Origin: Microtetraspora glauca
GTDB taxonomy: Bacteria; Actinomycetota; Actinomycetes; Streptomycetales; Streptomycetaceae
Assembly: GCA_000721275.1 (NCBI GenBank)
Contig: JOFO01000048.1
Location: 1 to 43,459 of the forward strand
Direction of reading: 5' to 3'
DNA: 43,459 nucleotides
Part shown: positions 18,864 to 27,689 of the stretch, piece by piece
Position numbering within the stretch: the stretch's first letter is position 1
Layout: every line of letters begins with the position of its first letter
Position numbers and translations under genes: made by a program
The notes under the pieces: generated by a model
Databases searched by the model: none
What the model saw: only the letters and a program-made list of their open reading frames with translations
Told to the model about the DNA's origin: nothing

Positions 18864-21236
18864 TCAGCTGCGCAGCGGGCCTTCGCAGCGGAAGTCCGAC
18901 GTGCCCGCGACCCGGTTGGACCAGATCTGGACCGGGCCGAAGCTGCAGTTCATGTCGGCCAGGTTGTTCAGCGCCACGCCCGCGCGGTCGAGGAGGAAGT
19001 AGTCGACCGTCTCGGACATGTCCTTGAAGGTGCGGTCGTCACTGGCCGCGTCCGTCAGGTTGGCGGTGATCCGGCCGGTGCAGACGAAGCGCCGCTTGCC
19101 GGGCTCGCCGTTCTCGCCGCAGGCCGGGGTGTTGTACGTGGCGTTCGCGAAGGCCGTCCGCACGGCGGCGACGGTCGAGGCGGTGAGCTGCGCGTTCGGC
19201 GTGAAGGTGGTGTTCGGCACGAAGAGCCGGTCGGCCTGGGCGATCTGCGCGTCCAGGAAGCGGTCGTACGCCTGCTGGAGCGCCGCGTCGGAGCTCAGCC
19301 GCTCCCGCCAGGCGTCGTAGCCGGCGACGTCGTCGGCGCGCAGCCGGGTGTACATCTCGCGGATCAGCGAAGGGCGTTCGGTCCACAGGAACGTGAAGAA
19401 GGTGCCCGCGTAGTCGTAAAAGCGGAAGCCGTCGCCGTCGTACGTGGCGTGCAGGATCTGCCGGACGGTCATGCGCGGGCCGCCGCCGGCGGTGTCGTCG
19501 ATGATGCCGCGGACCAGCGACTTGCGGACGGCGATGCCGTCGTCGCGGGTGGCGCCGTCGAAGAACTCGGCGGTGCCCTCGTCCATGAAGGTGGTGCGGT
19601 CGCCCTGGTACCAGGGGCCCTGGCCGAAGAAGCCGGGGACGGCGAAGCGGCCGTTGAGGTAGTGGGTGTACTCGTGGCGGAACAGCTCCTCCAGGGTGAG
19701 GGAGGAGTCCTGCGGGACGCGGCGCTGGTACGTGTAGAAGGTGGCGCCGTTCTCGATGTAGATGCCGCCGTTGTCGGTGTCGTACCCGGTGAGGATCGGG
19801 TGGTAGTTCTCGTAGTCGGCCCGCGAGCCGTACAGGACGATGTTCAGGGTGCTGTTGGGGTCGCCGGCCAGCGGCTGCTCGCTGCCGACCACGCGGTGGA
19901 ACTGCGCCTTCACCTGCTTGCTCGCGTAGTAGAGCTGGTCGACGGTGGCGCGGTCGAGGCCGGTGCGGACCTTGAGGGCGGCGCCGGTGCCGGTGTCGTA
20001 GGTGTAGGTGTACGGGAAGATCCGGGCCTCGATGTCGGCCTTGCAGACGCGGTACGGGGCGCAGGCGTCGTAGAAGTTCAGCCAGGAGACGATCTTGGTC
20101 CAGGGCTGGCTGCCGGAGCCCCAGGCGGACTCGACGGGGCCGATCAGCGCGCCGAGGTCGGCGACGATGCCGCCGCGCAGGCCGGCGACCTCGCCGAAGC
20201 GGCCGTACTCGCTCAGCGCGTCGCGGACGACCCACGCGTTGGCGGTGCCCTTGAGGTGGGTGTGGCCCGCGAACGCCTTGAAGGCGGCGCGGTAGGCCGG
20301 GTCGGCGGCGACGGCGGCGTGGAAGGCGGCGTCCTGGTTGCCGGAGTAGATGCCCAGGTAGTTGACGGAGAGCGCGGCGAGCGCGGCGCCGGCCCAGGTC
20401 GGATCGTGGTGCGTGGCGGGGTGGGCCGGGTCCATGGTGGCGAGCACCTTGGTGATGAGGCCGAGCTGGTGCCGGCGCAGGCCGGGGGCGCTGCCGGCGT
20501 ACAGGGCCTCGCGGAGGGTGCGGGCGTTGGACGCGGTGACGTCGAAGGTGCGGGCGGCGGAGCCGAAGGCGGCGATGGCGCGGCGGACGGCGTCGACGGT
20601 CGGGGCGTCGGTGATGTCGATCTCGGGGCGCGAGAAGTCGTGGTAGGCGACGGCGTGGAGGTAGGTGAACATCTCCTCCAGGTGGGAGGAGTTGCGGCCG
20701 TCGTGGGCGGCGGCCAGGGCGGATATGCGCTGGGCGACGGCCTGCACGTGGGCGTCGGACATCACCCGGGCGAGGCGCGCGTCCCAGGTCCAGATCAGGC
20801 CGTTCAGACAGCCGTCGGCGGTGACGGCGGGGTCCGCGAGGAAGTCGGCGAACGCGGTCGGGGAGAGCCCGGCGACCCCGTCCAGGGTGCACGGGACCCC
20901 TGCCACGAGGGTGGTGGCTGCGGGGGCGGCCTGCTGCTCGGCCGTGCCCTTGGCGCTCTTCTCGGCCTGGCCGGGGACGCGGGCCCGGGTGTCGCCGGTG
21001 CCGCCGGGGGCGGGGGCCGGGGCGGGCTTGGCCGACCGTGCGTTGGCGAATCGTTCCACCTCGTCGAAGGGGTGCGGCTCGGCGGCGGGCGCGAAGGCGC
21101 CGGGCAGGGAGGCACCGGCGGCGCGCGGCGCGGGCGCCTCGGCGGCCTGGGTCGCGGCCTGGCCGGCGGAGGCCACCAGGGTCACCGCGATCGCGGTGGC
21201 GAGGAGGGAGGAGCGCACGACTCTGTGCTGGGACAC
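18864..21236 (-). CDS. Secreted microbial collagenase, peptidase family M9
   Basis: The 790-residue preprotein begins with a Sec signal peptide (VRSSLLATAIAVTLVASAGQA). The zinc site is H521-EYTH525 with the third ligand E553 in MDEGTAEFF, 28 residues after the second His as in clostridial ColG. An N-terminal activator-like helical region precedes the peptidase domain; I see no separate PKD or collagen-binding repeats, only a short C-terminal region with four cysteines (ACGENG, FVCTG, MNCSF, FRCEG). It cleaves collagen or gelatin outside the cell. GTG at 21236 has AGGAGA 5 nt upstream. It lies directly before the hydroxyproline genes and shares their operator motif. Confidence 0.95.
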   Translation of the reverse strand: MSQHRVVRSSLLATAIAVTLVASAGQAATQAAEAPAPRAAGASLPGAFAPAAEPHPFDEVERFANARSAKPAPAPAPGGTGDTRARVPGQAEKSAKGTAEQQAAPAATTLVAGVPCTLDGVAGLSPTAFADFLADPAVTADGCLNGLIWTWDARLARVMSDAHVQAVAQRISALAAAHDGRNSSHLEEMFTYLHAVAYHDFSRPEIDITDAPTVDAVRRAIAAFGSAARTFDVTASNARTLREALYAGSAPGLRRHQLGLITKVLATMDPAHPATHHDPTWAGAALAALSVNYLGIYSGNQDAAFHAAVAADPAYRAAFKAFAGHTHLKGTANAWVVRDALSEYGRFGEVAGLRGGIVADLGALIGPVESAWGSGSQPWTKIVSWLNFYDACAPYRVCKADIEARIFPYTYTYDTGTGAALKVRTGLDRATVDQLYYASKQVKAQFHRVVGSEQPLAGDPNSTLNIVLYGSRADYENYHPILTGYDTDNGGIYIENGATFYTYQRRVPQDSSLTLEELFRHEYTHYLNGRFAVPGFFGQGPWYQGDRTTFMDEGTAEFFDGATRDDGIAVRKSLVRGIIDDTAGGGPRMTVRQILHATYDGDGFRFYDYAGTFFTFLWTERPSLIREMYTRLRADDVAGYDAWRERLSSDAALQQAYDRFLDAQIAQADRLFVPNTTFTPNAQLTASTVAAVRTAFANATYNTPACGENGEPGKRRFVCTGRITANLTDAASDDRTFKDMSETVDYFLLDRAGVALNNLADMNCSFGPVQIWSNRVAGTSDFRCEGPLRS

Positions 21237-21330
21237 GAGGTCTCCTGGATGAGGGTGGGGATGAGGGGGGTTGGTGCGGCCGATCGGCGGAGCCTGAACG
21301 GGAGTTGACGGACAGACGACCGCCGCGCGA

Positions 21331-21364
21331 GGTGTAACATAGTAATGTGAAATTGCACTGACAA
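21331..21364 (-). promoter_or_regulatory. Promoter and double operator D of the collagenase gene
   Basis: On the minus strand TTGTCA (21359-21364), a 17-bp spacer and TATGTT (21336-21341) form a good promoter. AATGTGAAATT (21344-21354) lies in the spacer and a second core, TGTAACA (21333-21339), overlaps the -10. Both resemble the locus palindrome AATGTSACATT (core TGTNACA). Confidence 0.7.
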
Positions 21365-21390
21365 CCCTTGTGCACGGGTCAGTTGCGCCG

Positions 21391-21438
21391 GCCTGGCGTC
21401 CGCCTCCGCGAGGGAACGCGGGGAGGCGGACGCCAGGC
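21391..21438 (-). terminator. Long hairpin terminator after the TTC38-like gene
   Basis: A 17-bp perfect stem (21391-21407 with 21422-21438) with a 14-nt loop begins about 26 bp past the stop of the minus-strand gene upstream, insulating the collagenase promoter. Confidence 0.85.
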
Positions 21439-21464
21439 CCCTCATCCGGGACCGAATGGGCCGC

Positions 21465-22919
21465 TCAGCGGCGTGCGTTCGGTACGGTTCCGAGCCCGGG
21501 CGCCGCCGGTCGCAACCCCTTCACCGCACCCGCCGCCCGCTCCCGCGCCACCGCCGCGAGCGCCGCGTCGCCGAGCGCGTCGGCCAGCCGGGCCCGCCCC
21601 AGCAAGGTGTACGGGCTGTCCGGGCGCAGCCCGTCCCGCTCGCTCAGCAGCAGCCGCGCCCGGTCGTGGTCGCCGGCGGCGAGCGCCGATTCCAGCAGCG
21701 TCCGCTGCACGGCGTCCCGCTGGGCGTGACTGCCCCCGAAGACCTGGATCCGGCGCCGTACCGGCCACAACAGCTCCACCACGGCCGCGTGGTCGCCCTT
21801 CCCGTGCGCCACCAGCGCCTCGCAGACGGGCAGGCCGACCTCGGCCGTCATCGCGTGGTTGGCGACCGTCCGCCGCTCCGCGCCGCCCTCGGCCAGCCAG
21901 CGCCGGCGGTCGGCGACCAGCGCCTCCGCCTCCGCGATCCGGTCCGCCCCCACGTAGGCCATCACCGCGTGGGCGTCGTTGAAGGCGTAGAACGGCGGGT
22001 CGGCCCGCCCCGCCCACGCGTCGGCGAGCCGCGCCCAGCGCTCCGGCTCCTCCCGCCCGGCCAGCCGCAGCCGCCACAACAGCGCCGCGGCGTCCAGGAG
22101 TTCCATCGCGAGCCCGGCCGACTCCGGAGGGTGGACGGCGGCGTCGTAGACGCGCAGCGCGGTCTCCTCGGCGCCCGCCTCCAGGCAGAACAGGGCGTAG
22201 TGCCACCAGTTGTGCACGGTCAGGTAGTTGCCGCGGGTCCAGTCGTCCGTCCGCGCGTCGAGGAAGGCCACCCCCTCGGCGACCCGGCCCTGCATCTCGT
22301 ACGTGTGGGTGACGGCGTGCACGGCCCACACGTCCGCCGGATGCCGCTCGACCGCCGCCAGTCCCACCTCCTCCGCGCGCCGGTAGTGCCCGCACTCCTC
22401 CAGGCCGAACGCGTACATGCCGTGCAGCGGCCCCCAGGCGGGGTCCGCCCTCCCCCACGCGGACAGGGCGCCGCCGATCCGGTCCCGCAGCCGGACCGCG
22501 TCCCCGGTGAGGAAGTCCAGCTGGTGCCCGGCGAACAGTGCGAGCACGTCCCTCGGGTACGCCAGCGACAGCTCCTCCAGCAGGTCGCCGGCCCCGTGCA
22601 GGTCCCCCGCGAGGCAGGCCCCGGCGGCGGCCAGATGGAGCCGTTCGCGTGCGGGCAGGGCGCTCGTGTCGCGGTCGGCGAGATACCGCCCGAAGCGTGT
22701 GCGGGCCGCCGCGGCGGCGGTGTGTTCGGTGCCCAGCACCCCCAGATAGACGGCGAACGCCTGGGCGTCGGGCGATGCGGGACTGGCCGCGAGCGCGTCC
22801 TCGACGGCCCCGGAGACCTCGGGCCGGAAGAAGAGCAGGGCCTCCACGGCCCGGTCCAGGTGCGCGGCCCCCTCGGGCGTGCAGGCGTGCAGGGTGGTGC
22901 CGTGACGGTCGGTCGCCAA
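21465..22919 (-). CDS. TTC38/StaR-like helical-repeat protein
   Basis: The 484-residue protein is all-helical with repeated helix pairs. The segments RGNYLTVHNWWHYALFCLE, HAVTHTYEMQGR and HGMYAFGLEECGHY are characteristic of the tetratricopeptide-repeat 38 (StaR-like) family. The molecular function of the family is unknown. There is no signal peptide, so it is probably cytoplasmic. TTG at 22919 is preceded by GAGG 7 nt upstream. It is divergent from the receptor kinase gene across 265 bp of very GC-rich DNA in which I see no clear promoter or repeat. Confidence 0.85.
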   Translation of the reverse strand: MATDRHGTTLHACTPEGAAHLDRAVEALLFFRPEVSGAVEDALAASPASPDAQAFAVYLGVLGTEHTAAAAARTRFGRYLADRDTSALPARERLHLAAAGACLAGDLHGAGDLLEELSLAYPRDVLALFAGHQLDFLTGDAVRLRDRIGGALSAWGRADPAWGPLHGMYAFGLEECGHYRRAEEVGLAAVERHPADVWAVHAVTHTYEMQGRVAEGVAFLDARTDDWTRGNYLTVHNWWHYALFCLEAGAEETALRVYDAAVHPPESAGLAMELLDAAALLWRLRLAGREEPERWARLADAWAGRADPPFYAFNDAHAVMAYVGADRIAEAEALVADRRRWLAEGGAERRTVANHAMTAEVGLPVCEALVAHGKGDHAAVVELLWPVRRRIQVFGGSHAQRDAVQRTLLESALAAGDHDRARLLLSERDGLRPDSPYTLLGRARLADALGDAALAAVARERAAGAVKGLRPAAPGLGTVPNARR

Positions 22920-23184
22920 CGCGGTTCCTCACCTCGGTTCCTCGGTACTGCGACGGGTGCGTGCCGGGCCGGGCGGGGCGGGGCCTCCTCCCGCCGGCAC
23001 CGGGAGCGTGCCCCGGCCGCGGTCGCCGCACTCCCTCCGCGCCCCCGCGCGCCCCGTCCGGGCGCGGGCCGTCCCGGGGGTGCCGGTCAACGGCCGCGCC
23101 ACCGGGCCGGGTTGTGGCAGAGTGCGGCGCGGGGCCCGCGACCCGGGAGGGGGACGGGCGGGACGGCTGGACGGGGGGCGGCGC

Positions 23185-25158
23185 GTGGCGCGGGTGGTGG
23201 ACGGACGGTTCGAACTGCTGGACCGGCTCGGCGGCGGCGGGATGGGGCTCGTGTGGCGGGCCCGGGACCGGGTGCTGCACCGCGAGGTCGCGGTCAAGGA
23301 GGTCCGGCCCTCCGACCCCGGCCTCGCCGAGCACGACCCGGCGGCGGCCGCCGCACTGGCCTCCCGGGTGCTGCGCGAGGCCCGGGCGCTCGCCCGGCTC
23401 GCCCACCCCAACGTCGTGACGATCCACCACGTCGTCGAGGCGGCCGGCCCCGACGCCCCGTACCCCTGGATCGTGATGGAGCTGGTCCCCGGCGGCTCCC
23501 TCCAGGAACGGCTCGACCGGGGTCCGCTCGGCCCGGCCGAGGCCGCCGTCCTCGGGCGGGGCCTGCTCGCCGGACTGCGGGCGGCCCACGCGGCGGGCGT
23601 CCAGCACCGCGACGTGAAGCCGCCGAACGTCCTGCTCCGCCCCGACGGCGCCCCCGTCCTGACGGACTTCGGCATCGCGTCCCTGCACGGGTCGACCGCG
23701 CTGACGCCCACCGGTTCGGTCATCGGCACCCCTGACTACATGGCACCGGAGCGGGTGCGCGGCGAGGACGGCGGGCCCGCCGCCGACCTGTGGTCGCTGG
23801 CGATGACGCTGTACGTGGCGGTGGAGGGCCACAACCCGTTCCGGCGCGCCCACACGCTGGCCACGCTCGCGGCGGTCCTCGCGGAGGACGTCCCGCCGCC
23901 GCACCGCGCGGGCCCGCTGGGTCCCGCGCTGATGGCCGTCCTGGTGCGGGACCCGGCCGCCCGCCCCGACGCGGCGGAGCTGGACCGGCTGCTGGCGGAG
24001 GCGGCCGGCGCGCCGGACACCGGCCCGCGGGACGCCGCCCCGGCCCGGGAGCCGGCACCGACCTCGTACCGCATCGCCCCACCGCCCCCGCCCGTCCCGG
24101 CGAACCCGCCTGTCCCGCCCGAGGGGCCCGGCACCACGGGCACCTCCGGTCCACCCGGCCCGGCGGACCCGCCCCCTCCGCCCCCTCCGTCCGGTCCGCC
24201 CGCTCCGTCCGGCGCCGCCACCCGTCCCCGCAGGCCGCGCAGGCCGCGCAGGGCGACGGTGCTCCTCGCGGCGGGCGTCGCGCTCGCGCTGGCCGGCGGC
24301 GGGGTCACCTGGGCGCTCTGGCCCGAGGACGAGCCCGGCCAGGGGGCGCGGGGCGCCGCCGGCCCGTCCGCCTCCTCCACCCCTCCCCCGGCCTCCGCCT
24401 CGTCCTCGCCCTCGCCCTCGGCCTCGGACTCCGGAAGCGGCGGCGGCGGTCCGAAGTTCGTCATCGGCGTGAAGGCCGACCAGCCCGGGCTCAGCGTCCG
24501 GCGCCCGGACGGCACGTACACCGGTTTCGAGATCGCCGTCGCGACCTACGTGGCCCGCGCACTGAAGCACGACCCCGCCGACATCGTCTGGAAAGAGGTC
24601 TCCAGCGCCGCGCGCGAGACGCTGCTCGGCAACGGCACCGTGGACATGGTGGTGGCGACGTACACGGTCAACGACCGGCGGGAGGAGCTGGTCGACTTCG
24701 CCGGGCCCTATCTGGTGGCCCATCAGGACGCCCTGGTGAGGAGCGGGGACACCGCCGTGCGGAGGCCCGGCGACCTCGCGTCGCGCACGGTGTGCGCGGT
24801 CACCGGCTCCACTTCCTACTTCGCCGTGCGCAATGTGGCCCCCGACGCGGTGCTCACGGGCTCCGACTCGTACGAGCAGTGCGTCGCCGGCCTGGCGAGC
24901 GGGCAGTTCGACGCGGTGTACACGGACGACGCCCTGCTCGCCGGCTACGCGGCCCGGGCGGCGTACCAGGGGAGTTTCCGGCTCGCGGGGTTCGCCCTGA
25001 GCCAGGAGCGGTACGGCATCGGCCTGCCGGAGGGCAGCCCGCTGCGGGGCCGCGTGCAGTCGGCGATCGCGGCGATGGTCTCCGACGGATCGTGGGCGAA
25101 GGCGCTCCGCGAGCACCTGCCGCTGATCGAACCCGACCCCTCCTCCCTGAAGCCCTGA
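23185..25158 (+). CDS. Transmembrane Ser/Thr protein kinase fused to an extracellular solute-binding domain
   Basis: GTG at 23185 gives 657 residues. The kinase domain has the glycine loop G16-GGGMG, the ATP-binding K38 in VAVKEV, the catalytic H141-RDVKPPN and D161-FG. A Pro-rich linker leads to one membrane helix at about 357-378. After a Ser/Pro linker, residues 424-657 form a bacterial type-3 solute-binding domain of the glutamate/amino-acid type (FVIGVKADQPG, YTGFEIAVATYVAR, DFAGPYLVAHQDALV). The expected topology is kinase inside and binding domain outside, making a one-piece receptor that couples an external ligand, perhaps an amino acid, to phosphorylation. The architecture occurs in other streptomycetes; the ligand is not known here. 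Confidence 0.93.
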   Translation: MARVVDGRFELLDRLGGGGMGLVWRARDRVLHREVAVKEVRPSDPGLAEHDPAAAAALASRVLREARALARLAHPNVVTIHHVVEAAGPDAPYPWIVMELVPGGSLQERLDRGPLGPAEAAVLGRGLLAGLRAAHAAGVQHRDVKPPNVLLRPDGAPVLTDFGIASLHGSTALTPTGSVIGTPDYMAPERVRGEDGGPAADLWSLAMTLYVAVEGHNPFRRAHTLATLAAVLAEDVPPPHRAGPLGPALMAVLVRDPAARPDAAELDRLLAEAAGAPDTGPRDAAPAREPAPTSYRIAPPPPPVPANPPVPPEGPGTTGTSGPPGPADPPPPPPPSGPPAPSGAATRPRRPRRPRRATVLLAAGVALALAGGGVTWALWPEDEPGQGARGAAGPSASSTPPPASASSSPSPSASDSGSGGGGPKFVIGVKADQPGLSVRRPDGTYTGFEIAVATYVARALKHDPADIVWKEVSSAARETLLGNGTVDMVVATYTVNDRREELVDFAGPYLVAHQDALVRSGDTAVRRPGDLASRTVCAVTGSTSYFAVRNVAPDAVLTGSDSYEQCVAGLASGQFDAVYTDDALLAGYAARAAYQGSFRLAGFALSQERYGIGLPEGSPLRGRVQSAIAAMVSDGSWAKALREHLPLIEPDPSSLKP

Positions 25159-25221
25159 ACCGGCGCCGTGATCCACTGGTCGCGCACCGCAGGGCGCGGT
25201 GCGTGAGGAGAGTGAGCGTTC

Positions 25222-25710
25222 ATGTCCGTCACCGACACCGACACCAACAACGGCACCGCCGCCGTCCGGGTCCGTCCGGTCCGGGAGGAGGACTTCGACC
25301 AGTGGCGCGCCCTGTACCGGGGGTACGCCGACTTCTACCGGGTCGAGCAGACCGAGGAGGCCGCGCGGCGCGTCTGGTCCTGGATCCACGACCCGGCGCA
25401 CGAGGTGGAGGGCCTGGTGGCCGAGGACGCCGGCGGGCGGCTCGTGGGGCTGGCGCACTTCCGGCCCTTCGCCCGCCCGCTGTCCGCCAGCGTCGGCGGC
25501 TGGCTCGACGACCTGTTCGTCGACCCGGCGAGCCGCGGCACCGGCGCGGCCGACCAGCTGCTCGCCGCGCTGCGCGGGATCGGCGCGGAGCGCGGCTGGA
25601 GCGTCGTCCGCTGGATCACGGCCGACGACAACCACCGCGCCCGCTCCAAGTACGACCAGGTGGCCACGCGCACGATGTGGATCACGTACGACATGGCCAC
25701 CGAGGTCTGA
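25222..25710 (+). CDS. GNAT-family N-acetyltransferase
   Basis: The 162-residue protein has the GNAT fold: strand VRVRPVREEDFDQWRALYRG, then LVGLAHFRP, then the acetyl-CoA-binding VDPASRGTGAADQLL and the C-terminal WITADDNHRARSKYDQV. It transfers an acetyl group from acetyl-CoA to an unknown amine. ATG at 25222 lies 64 bp after the kinase stop, with a GGAG 11 nt upstream. It may be co-transcribed with the kinase gene. Confidence 0.92.
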   Translation: MSVTDTDTNNGTAAVRVRPVREEDFDQWRALYRGYADFYRVEQTEEAARRVWSWIHDPAHEVEGLVAEDAGGRLVGLAHFRPFARPLSASVGGWLDDLFVDPASRGTGAADQLLAALRGIGAERGWSVVRWITADDNHRARSKYDQVATRTMWITYDMATEV

Positions 25711-25722
25711 TCCGGCGTCCCG

Positions 25723-26652
25723 CTAGCGGAGTTCGTCCGCCACGATCGCCGCGGCGGCGGCCACCAGCTCGTCCACGCCCGGGGCCTCCCGCTCGAACCG
25801 GGTGGTGAGGACGGACAGCAGGATCAGGCCGCCGTCCGGCGGCCAGACGACGCCGACGTCGTTGTTGCCGCCGTACTTCCCGCCGCCGGTCTTGTCGGCG
25901 ACGGTCCAGTCGGCCGGCAGGCCCTTGCGGAAGCGGGTGACGCTGGTCGTGTTGCGGAGCAGCCAGTCGGTGAGGAGGGCGCGGTCGGCCGGTTCCAGGA
26001 CCCGGCCGAGGACCAGCCGGCCGTAGGTCCTGGCGATCGCGCGCGGGGAGGTCGTGTCGGTGATCCGCCAGGGCTCGGCGGAGTTCAGCTCCGGCTCCCA
26101 GCGGTCGAGCCGGGTGACGGGGTCGCCGATCGAGCGGGCGAAGCGGGTGATGGCCGTGGGGCCGCCGAGCTCGCGCAGGAGGAGGTTGGCGGCGGTGTTG
26201 TCGCTGAACCGGATGGTGGCGTCGCAGAGCTGGGAAACCGTCAGACCGGCCGCGATGTTGTCGGGGTGCTCGGTCACCGGCGAGTAGCCGGAGCGCTGGA
26301 CGTCGTCGGCCGTGTAGGTGATGCGGCGGGCCAGGAAGGTGCCGTCGTGGTCGAGGTCACGGAGGACGGCGGCGGCGGCGAGGGTCTTGAAGACCGAGCA
26401 CATCGGGAAGCGCTCGCGGTCGCGGTGGGCGAGGGTGCGTCCGCTGCGCACGTCGTGGGCGTGGACGCCGAGGCGGGCGCCGTACTGCTCCTCCAGGGCG
26501 CGGAGGCGGGCCACGACGGGCTCCTCCGTGCGGCGGGGCGCGGCGGCGTGGGCGGAGCCGGCGCCGGCGAGTCCGAGGGCGGCGGTGAGGGCCGTGCCCG
26601 CTCCGAGGGCGAGGGCGGTCCGGCGGGAGGCGCCGGAGTGCTGGGTGTTCAC
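25723..26652 (-). CDS. bla: Class A beta-lactamase with Tat-type signal peptide
   Basis: The 309-residue preprotein carries a twin-arginine signal (SRRTALALGAG, hydrophobic stretch, AHA cleavage region). All class A motifs are present: S86-VFK89 (S70-x-x-K73), S149-DN (SDN loop), E185-PELN (Glu166 and Asn170) and K253-TG (KTG box). It hydrolyses beta-lactams outside the membrane. GTG at 26652 is preceded by AAGGA. The 3' end nearly touches the convergent GNAT gene (12 bp). The divergent IclR-type gene is a candidate regulator. Streptomycetes commonly carry such chromosomal enzymes. Confidence 0.96.
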   Translation of the reverse strand: MNTQHSGASRRTALALGAGTALTAALGLAGAGSAHAAAPRRTEEPVVARLRALEEQYGARLGVHAHDVRSGRTLAHRDRERFPMCSVFKTLAAAAVLRDLDHDGTFLARRITYTADDVQRSGYSPVTEHPDNIAAGLTVSQLCDATIRFSDNTAANLLLRELGGPTAITRFARSIGDPVTRLDRWEPELNSAEPWRITDTTSPRAIARTYGRLVLGRVLEPADRALLTDWLLRNTTSVTRFRKGLPADWTVADKTGGGKYGGNNDVGVVWPPDGGLILLSVLTTRFEREAPGVDELVAAAAAIVADELR

Positions 26653-26807
26653 GAACGTCCTTTCGGAAGTGATCGTTTCCGCAGTGCACCACGTGGAGGG
26701 GGCGCGGCCGGTTCCGACACCCCGGCTACCTGACGGTATGTGATGCGGGGTTCACTGTCCGATCATGGACCCGGAGCACAGTGCTCCGCGCGCGGGAAAG
26801 GACACGC

Positions 26808-27596
26808 ATGCGCGAACGCGAGGGGGAAGGCGGCACGGCACCGACCCTGATCCAGTCGGTACGCCGGGCCGTACGGCTGCTCGACGAGCTGGAGCGGCGC
26901 GGCGGCGCGGGCAACGCCAAGCAGCTGGCCCGCGAGGCGGTGCTGCCGCTGCCGACGGCGTACCACCTGCTGCGGACGCTGGTCCACGAGGGCCTGGTCC
27001 GCCACGACAACGGTGTCTACACGCTCGTCGCGCCACTCCGCCGGGGCCCGGGCGCCCCGGCGCACCAGCCGGCGCTCGGGGTCCAGGCCTGGGTGGACGC
27101 CCTCAGCCTGGACCTGGACGCGGCCGTCTACTTCGTCCAGTACCGGGACGGGGAGGTCGAGCTCGGAGCGGTCTCCGGCAACCCGGCGCGGCCCCCGGTC
27201 GAGGAGTGGGCCGACTTCCGGGCGACCGCGCACGCCCACGCCGCCGGCCAGAGCCTGCTCCTCCAGCTGGAGCCGGAGCAGCGCGGCGACCACCTGAGCC
27301 GCCACCCGGTCTCCGCGATCACCCCCTACACGGTGCGGGTCCGGCGCGACTTCGAGCGGCGGCTGTCCGCGCTGCCGCGGCGGCTCCCGGTCCTGGAGCA
27401 CCAGGAGTACGCGCTCGGGACGGCGTGCGCGGCGGTGCCGATCACCGTCGGCGCGGAGACGGCGGCGGTGGCGCTGTCGATCCCCGCCTCCGAGGGGGCG
27501 CGGCTGCGCGCGCTGGCGGACCGGCTCCAGCGGCGGGCCGGGCAGGTGCTGCTGGCACAGACGTTCGCGGTGACCTCGCACGCCCACGAGCCCTGA
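26808..27596 (+). CDS. IclR-family-like transcriptional regulator, divergent from beta-lactamase
   Basis: ATG at 26808 is supported by AAAGGA 6 nt upstream and gives 262 residues. The N-terminal winged helix (SVRRAVRLLDELERRG, NAKQLAREAVLPLPTAYHLLR) is of the IclR type. The effector domain (HAHAAGQSLLLQLEPEQR, ALGTACAAVPITVG) is recognisable but diverged. It is transcribed divergently from bla across 155 bp, which is the typical arrangement of a regulator and target, but I found no clear shared operator there. Confidence 0.88.
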   Translation: MREREGEGGTAPTLIQSVRRAVRLLDELERRGGAGNAKQLAREAVLPLPTAYHLLRTLVHEGLVRHDNGVYTLVAPLRRGPGAPAHQPALGVQAWVDALSLDLDAAVYFVQYRDGEVELGAVSGNPARPPVEEWADFRATAHAHAAGQSLLLQLEPEQRGDHLSRHPVSAITPYTVRVRRDFERRLSALPRRLPVLEHQEYALGTACAAVPITVGAETAAVALSIPASEGARLRALADRLQRRAGQVLLAQTFAVTSHAHEP

Positions 27597-27631
27597 CCCG
27601 ACATCGGGGGACGCGACGCGACGCGCACGGG

Positions 27632-27666
27632 AAGGGGCATCGCCGGAGGGGGTGGCGGTGCCCCTT
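27632..27666 (+). terminator. Hairpin terminator after the IclR gene
   Basis: A 13-bp stem (27632-27644 with 27654-27666, one G-T pair) and 9-nt loop followed by TT lie 36 bp after the stop. Confidence 0.85.
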
Positions 27667-27689
27667 TTCGCTGCGCGCCGCAGGTCAGA

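Noticed and set aside
22920..23184. Search for an operator or RNA in the divergent gap between the TTC38-like and kinase genes
   Set aside because: The region is extremely GC-rich with no convincing palindrome, promoter or small frame.
21442..25635. 1397-codon minus-strand open frame
   Set aside because: It runs antisense through the kinase gene and out of frame through the TTC38-like gene. It is a GC-rich shadow with low-complexity Arg/Gly/Ala content.
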